Positions 63,879-64,000 of a stretch of 64,000 nt of DNA are shown in pieces; within the stretch, counting starts at the first letter, position 1, and every line of letters begins with the position of its first letter. Location of the stretch: contig NZ_CP090145.1 of the NCBI RefSeq assembly GCF_023008245.1, positions 1,612,001 to 1,676,000 of the forward strand. The letters are read 5' to 3'. The stretch comes from Flavobacterium sediminilitoris (lineage in GTDB: Bacteria > Bacteroidota > Bacteroidia > Flavobacteriales > Flavobacteriaceae). The notes below the pieces were generated by a model that searched no databases, was not told the DNA's origin, and saw only the letters and a program-made list of their open reading frames with translations. Both the position numbers and the translations under genes were made by a program.

Positions 63879-63886
63879 TATATTTG
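63879..63886 (+). promoter_or_regulatory. promoter -7 box of the rimP-like gene
   Basis: TATATTTG matches TAnnTTTG; transcription would begin near 63893, 58 bp before the start codon. Confidence 0.6.
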
Positions 63887-63916
63887 CCTCGATTATTTAG
63901 CACGGATTTAAATAAT

Positions 63917-63942
63917 GAGGCACGCAATGCGTGCCTCTTTTT
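63917..63942 (+). terminator. leader terminator before the rimP-like gene
   Basis: GAGGCACGC/GCGTGCCTC, a perfect 9-bp GC-rich stem with a 3-base loop, runs into TTTTT. It lies 8 bp before the start codon and about 24 bp after the predicted transcript start, so it looks like an attenuator. Confidence 0.75.
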
Positions 63943-63950
63943 ATAAAAAT

Positions 63951-64000
63951 ATGACATTTAGAAGTAAAGTAGAAAAAGCATTAGAAGACGTATTGATTGA
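63951..64000 (+). CDS. rimP: start of a probable RimP gene, cut by the window edge
   Basis: Only 16 complete codons are visible: MTFRSKVEKALEDVLI. That start resembles flavobacterial ribosome maturation factor RimP, which helps assemble the 30S subunit, and RimP genes in this group often follow a divergent or tRNA-flanked region. The fragment is too short to prove the family. The continuing frame and the promoter upstream support a real gene. Confidence 0.5.
   Translation, partial: MTFRSKVEKALEDVLI

Noticed and set aside
63887..63920. An anti-terminator hairpin competing with the leader terminator before the rimP-like gene
   Set aside because: CCTC at 63887-63890 could pair with the GAGG of the terminator, but the predicted transcript start (about 63893) lies downstream of it, so it is probably not in the RNA.

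Overview
The window is AT-rich DNA from a member of the Flavobacteriaceae (Bacteroidota), probably Flavobacterium or a close relative. The evidence is the promoter form (TTTG, about 19 bp, TAnnTTTG) seen before many genes, Bacteroidota-type lipoproteins and outer-membrane proteins, DUF4468, DUF3127 and DUF2723 proteins, and a flavobacterial housekeeping gene order (rplM-rpsI-rpsB-tsf; greA-HIT; coaX to lptC).

Region 1 (1 to about 17.7 kb) is the right-hand part of a tailed-phage prophage; its left end lies outside the window. In order it carries structural or fibre-like genes (226-2827), a lysis cassette (small membrane protein, holin, M15 peptidase, and a lipoprotein with a C-terminal membrane segment that looks like a unimolecular spanin), several unknown proteins, a secreted DUF4468 protein, a strongly structured non-coding segment at 6641-6804, two small genes, a HicAB toxin-antitoxin pair with a perfect palindromic operator, a tape-measure protein, and three tail or baseplate proteins. 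A tyrosine integrase on the minus strand closes the prophage next to a tRNA-Phe gene, the likely attachment site.

Region 2 (17.8 to 34.8 kb) is chromosomal: coaX, an outer-membrane protein, a TPR protein, lptC, a CNNM/CorC-like protein and a PpiD-like foldase on the plus strand; then greA-HIT, a cold-shock protein, aspS, a TlpA-like thioredoxin, a MORN-type secreted protein, a histidine kinase, a flavin reductase, a DUF3127 protein and aat. Region 3 (34.8 to 41.8 kb, minus strand) is a complete thiamine operon, thiS-thiC-thiE2-thiD-thiE-thiG-thiH-thiF, led by a TPP riboswitch whose expression platform appears to hide the thiS start codon.

Region 4 (41.9 to 64 kb) holds an unknown protein, a VF530-type protein, tag, a long TraB/GumN protein, tsf, rpsB, rpsI and rplM, a LacI regulator, a PnuC-like transporter with a serine hydrolase, polA, a decayed surface-protein gene, a metallophosphoesterase, a thioredoxin fold without its CXXC, a polysaccharide deacetylase, a large DUF2723 membrane protein, tRNA-Gln, a universal stress protein and the start of a gene that looks like rimP.

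The best candidate for something undescribed is the prophage segment 6641-6804. Two long inverted repeats interleave there (A-B-A'-B'), and A' can also pair with the start codon region of the next gene, which suggests a phage riboregulator or small RNA. All of this was read by eye, with no database search.
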